Of a stretch of DNA of 7,304 bases, positions 4,934 to 7,304 are shown in pieces. Position 1 is the stretch's first letter. Each line of letters begins with the position of its first letter. The translations under genes and the position numbers were made by a program. Origin of the DNA: Geobacteraceae bacterium (GTDB lineage Bacteria; Desulfobacterota; Desulfuromonadia; Geobacterales; Geobacteraceae); contig JAAZOO010000549.1 of assembly GCA_012797715.1 (NCBI GenBank), positions 1 to 7,304 on the forward strand. Reading direction: 5' to 3'. The notes under the pieces were generated by a model. It was not told the origin of the DNA and searched no databases. It saw only the letters and a program-made list of their open reading frames with translations.

Positions 4934-7304
4934 ATGGCGGCAAAATATGTCTACTTCTTCGGTAACGGCACGGCTGACGGGACATCCGAAATGAAAGCCC
5001 TGCTCGGCGGCAAGGGAGCGAACCTGGCTGAAATGACGAGCATCGGGCTTCCCGTCCCCCCGGGGTTTACCATCACGACCGAGGTGTGTACCGAGTTTTA
5101 CAAGAATGACAGAGCCTATCCTTCCTCGCTGAAGGATGAGGTAAACGCGAATATCCGCAGGGTGGAAGAGCTGGTAGGCAAAAAATTCGGCGATCCCGAC
5201 ATGCCTCTGCTGGTGTCGGTGCGGTCGGGCGCGCGCGCTTCCATGCCCGGCATGATGGACACGGTTCTGAACCTGGGCCTGAACGATACCACGGTGCAGG
5301 GGATCATCAGGCAGAGCGGCGACGAGCGTTTCGCCTATGATGCCTACCGCCGTTTCGTGCAGATGTATTCCAACGTGGTCATGGGCATGGACGGCTCTCT
5401 GCTGGAGGAGCTGCTGGAACAGAAAAAGGAGGAGAAGGGCGTCCACCTGGATACCGATCTGACCGCCGCGGACTGGAAAGAGCTGGTGGGAAAGTACAAG
5501 GCAAAGATCAAGGAAACCCTTGGGCAAGACTTCCCTGAGGATCCCGAAGAGCAGCTCTGGGGGGCCATCGGCGCTGTCTTTGGCTCATGGATGAACCAGC
5601 GCGCCATCACCTACCGCAAACTGCACAACATCCCGGCGGACTGGGGAACGGCCGTCAACATCCAGGCCATGGTTTTCGGCAACATGGGCAACGATTGCGC
5701 CACTGGTGTTGCCTTCACCCGAGACCCCTCCACCGGCGAGAATTATTTCTACGGCGAGTACCTGGTGAACGCCCAGGGAGAGGATGTGGTCGCCGGCATT
5801 CGCACTCCCCAGCCCATCAACCGCGCCAAACATAAGGACGGCGACCTTCCCGCAATGGAAGACGTCCTACCCGAGTGCTACCAGCAGCTGGTCAAGATAC
5901 GCGATATCCTGGAAAAACATTACAAGGACATGCAGGATATCGAATTCACCATCGAAAAGGGAATCCTCTACATGCTCCAGACCCGTAACGGCAAACGCAC
6001 GTCGCGGGCCTCCATCAAGATAGCCGTGGACATGGTGAAGGAAGGGCTCATCGACGAGAAGACCGCCGTGCTGCGCGTCTCTCCGGACCAGCTCGACCAG
6101 CTTCTCCACCCTTCCCTGGATCCGAAGGCGCCCCGCACTGTTATTGCAAAGGGCCTTCCCGCATCCCCGGGAGCTGCAAGCGGCAGCGTCGTATTCACCG
6201 CCGATGAGGCCGAGGCTGCGGCAAAGCTGGGACTGAAGGTGATCCTTGTGCGGGTGGAGACGAGCCCTGAGGATATCCACGGCATGCATGCGGCCCAAGG
6301 GATCCTCACCGCCCGCGGCGGCATGACCTCCCACGCGGCCGTGGTCGCCCGCGGCATGGGCAAGTGCTGCGTTGCCGGGTGCGGCGAGATCAAGGTCGAC
6401 TACGCAAACAGTGAATTCACCGTAAATGGCACGGTGGTGAAAAAAGGCGACACTATCACCCTGGACGGCGGAACCGGCGAGGTGATGCTCGGCCAGGTAC
6501 CCACCGTTCCTCCCCAGCTTACCGGCGATTTCAAGACCATCATGGATTGGGTGGACAAGTACCGCAAGCTGGGAGTGCGCGCCAATGCGGACACACCCAA
6601 GGATGCCAGGACCGCTCGCGATTTCGGTGCGGAGGGTATCGGTTTGACGCGCACCGAGCACATGTTTTTCGAGGCGGATCGCATCGCGGCCGTGCGGGAG
6701 ATGATCCTTGCCGAAGACGTGGAAGGCCGCAAGAAGGCACTGGCCAAGATACTCCCCATGCAAAAGGGTGACTTCATCGGGATCTTCCGCGAAATGAAGG
6801 ACCTGCCGGTCACCATCCGGCTCCTCGATCCGCCGCTCCATGAATTCCTGCCCCAGGAGGACAAGGATATTGAAGCACTTTCGAAAACCATGGGCGTGAG
6901 TGCGGAGAAGCTGAAGCACAAAGTTGAGTACCTGCACGAATTCAACCCCATGCTCGGTCATCGGGGGTGTCGTCTCGGCGTTACCTTCCCGGAGATTTAC
7001 GATATGCAGGTCCAGGCCATCATGGAAGCGGCCTGCGAACTGGTGAAGAACGAAGGATTCACCATCGTGCCGGAGATCATGATCCCGCTGGTGGCTGTCG
7101 TCGAGGAACTGAGCAGCCTCAGGGCAAATGCCGTGGCCGTCTGCGAAGAGGTGATGTCACGGTACGGCGTCACGGTTCAATACCTCATCGGAACCATGAT
7201 CGAGTTGCCGCGGGCAGCGCTCGTGGCCAACGAAATAGCCCGCGAGGCGGAATTCTTCTCCTTCGGCACAAACGACCTCACTCAGACTACTTTCGGTCTT
7301 TCCC
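4934..7304 (+). CDS. ppdK: Pyruvate, phosphate dikinase (3' end cut by window)
   Basis: This cytoplasmic enzyme interconverts pyruvate + ATP + Pi with phosphoenolpyruvate + AMP + PPi, a route to PEP for gluconeogenesis. The start is ATG, 6 nt after AGGAGG (4922-4927). The frame is open for 790 codons to the window end. The N-terminal ATP-grasp nucleotide-binding region begins VYFFGNGTADG, with GGKGANLAEM and VRSGARASMPGMMDTVLNLG, and extends to about residue 350. The phosphohistidine swivel domain (about 400-510) has GGMTSHAAVVARGMG with catalytic H467 and the regulatory-type threonine T465. The PEP/pyruvate barrel has R573 (GLTRTEH), R629, E757 (MIELPRA), N780 and D781 (GTNDLTQ). These equal the known active-site residues of the Clostridium symbiosum enzyme (H455, R561, R617, E745, N768, D769) with a constant offset of 12. 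The catalytic cysteine should therefore fall near residue 843, about 155 bases past the window. All visible key residues are intact. Confidence 0.97.
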   Translation, partial: MAAKYVYFFGNGTADGTSEMKALLGGKGANLAEMTSIGLPVPPGFTITTEVCTEFYKNDRAYPSSLKDEVNANIRRVEELVGKKFGDPDMPLLVSVRSGARASMPGMMDTVLNLGLNDTTVQGIIRQSGDERFAYDAYRRFVQMYSNVVMGMDGSLLEELLEQKKEEKGVHLDTDLTAADWKELVGKYKAKIKETLGQDFPEDPEEQLWGAIGAVFGSWMNQRAITYRKLHNIPADWGTAVNIQAMVFGNMGNDCATGVAFTRDPSTGENYFYGEYLVNAQGEDVVAGIRTPQPINRAKHKDGDLPAMEDVLPECYQQLVKIRDILEKHYKDMQDIEFTIEKGILYMLQTRNGKRTSRASIKIAVDMVKEGLIDEKTAVLRVSPDQLDQLLHPSLDPKAPRTVIAKGLPASPGAASGSVVFTADEAEAAAKLGLKVILVRVETSPEDIHGMHAAQGILTARGGMTSHAAVVARGMGKCCVAGCGEIKVDYANSEFTVNGTVVKKGDTITLDGGTGEVMLGQVPTVPPQLTGDFKTIMDWVDKYRKLGVRANADTPKDARTARDFGAEGIGLTRTEHMFFEADRIAAVREMILAEDVEGRKKALAKILPMQKGDFIGIFREMKDLPVTIRLLDPPLHEFLPQEDKDIEALSKTMGVSAEKLKHKVEYLHEFNPMLGHRGCRLGVTFPEIYDMQVQAIMEAACELVKNEGFTIVPEIMIPLVAVVEELSSLRANAVAVCEEVMSRYGVTVQYLIGTMIELPRAALVANEIAREAEFFSFGTNDLTQTTFGLS

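Noticed and set aside
5867..6961. 364-codon minus-strand frame inside ppdK
   Set aside because: It is antisense to ppdK, whose catalytic residues all line up with the known enzyme. The His/Gly/Leu-rich product is typical of a shadow frame.

Overview
The window reads as an ordinary chromosomal housekeeping segment of a moderately GC-rich bacterium. It is most likely a member of the Desulfuromonadia (Geobacter-type, formerly Deltaproteobacteria). That placement is an inference from three things: the style of the proteins, the gene order recO - glyQ - glyS - pyruvate phosphate dikinase, and the split alpha/beta glycyl-tRNA synthetase. It is not proven here.

Layout. At the left edge, on the minus strand, lie the first 93 codons of uvrC (nucleotide excision repair). 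A divergent spacer of about 220 bp separates it from a plus-strand gene for a small TPR-repeat protein of unknown function (499-939). After a short structured gap come recO (recombination mediator, 1034-1768) and a 155-bp spacer. That spacer holds a clear -35 element and a hairpin in the leader. Next are glyQ (TTG start, 1924-2805) and glyS (2802-4865), which overlap by ATGA and form a translationally coupled pair encoding the alpha2beta2 glycyl-tRNA synthetase. A 68-bp spacer with a GC-rich hairpin leads into ppdK (4934 to the window end). Pyruvate phosphate dikinase is present for 790 codons and is cut by the window just before its C-terminal catalytic cysteine.

How the genes fit together. 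uvrC and recO are DNA repair genes. glyQS charges tRNA-Gly. ppdK interconverts pyruvate and phosphoenolpyruvate, a step acetate- or pyruvate-using anaerobes need for gluconeogenesis. No rho-independent terminator with a U-tract separates glyS from ppdK, so they may share transcripts.

I found no mobile element, CRISPR array, tRNA/rRNA, defence system or other exotic system. The most notable signals are regulatory. Both repair genes, uvrC and recO, lack a Shine-Dalgarno sequence and have promoter-like boxes that place the transcription start at or next to the ATG, suggesting leaderless mRNAs. The glyQ leader carries a hairpin whose loop and 3' arm can alternatively pair with the glyQ ribosome-binding site. 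The TPR protein has a distinctive C-terminal tail beyond the repeats.
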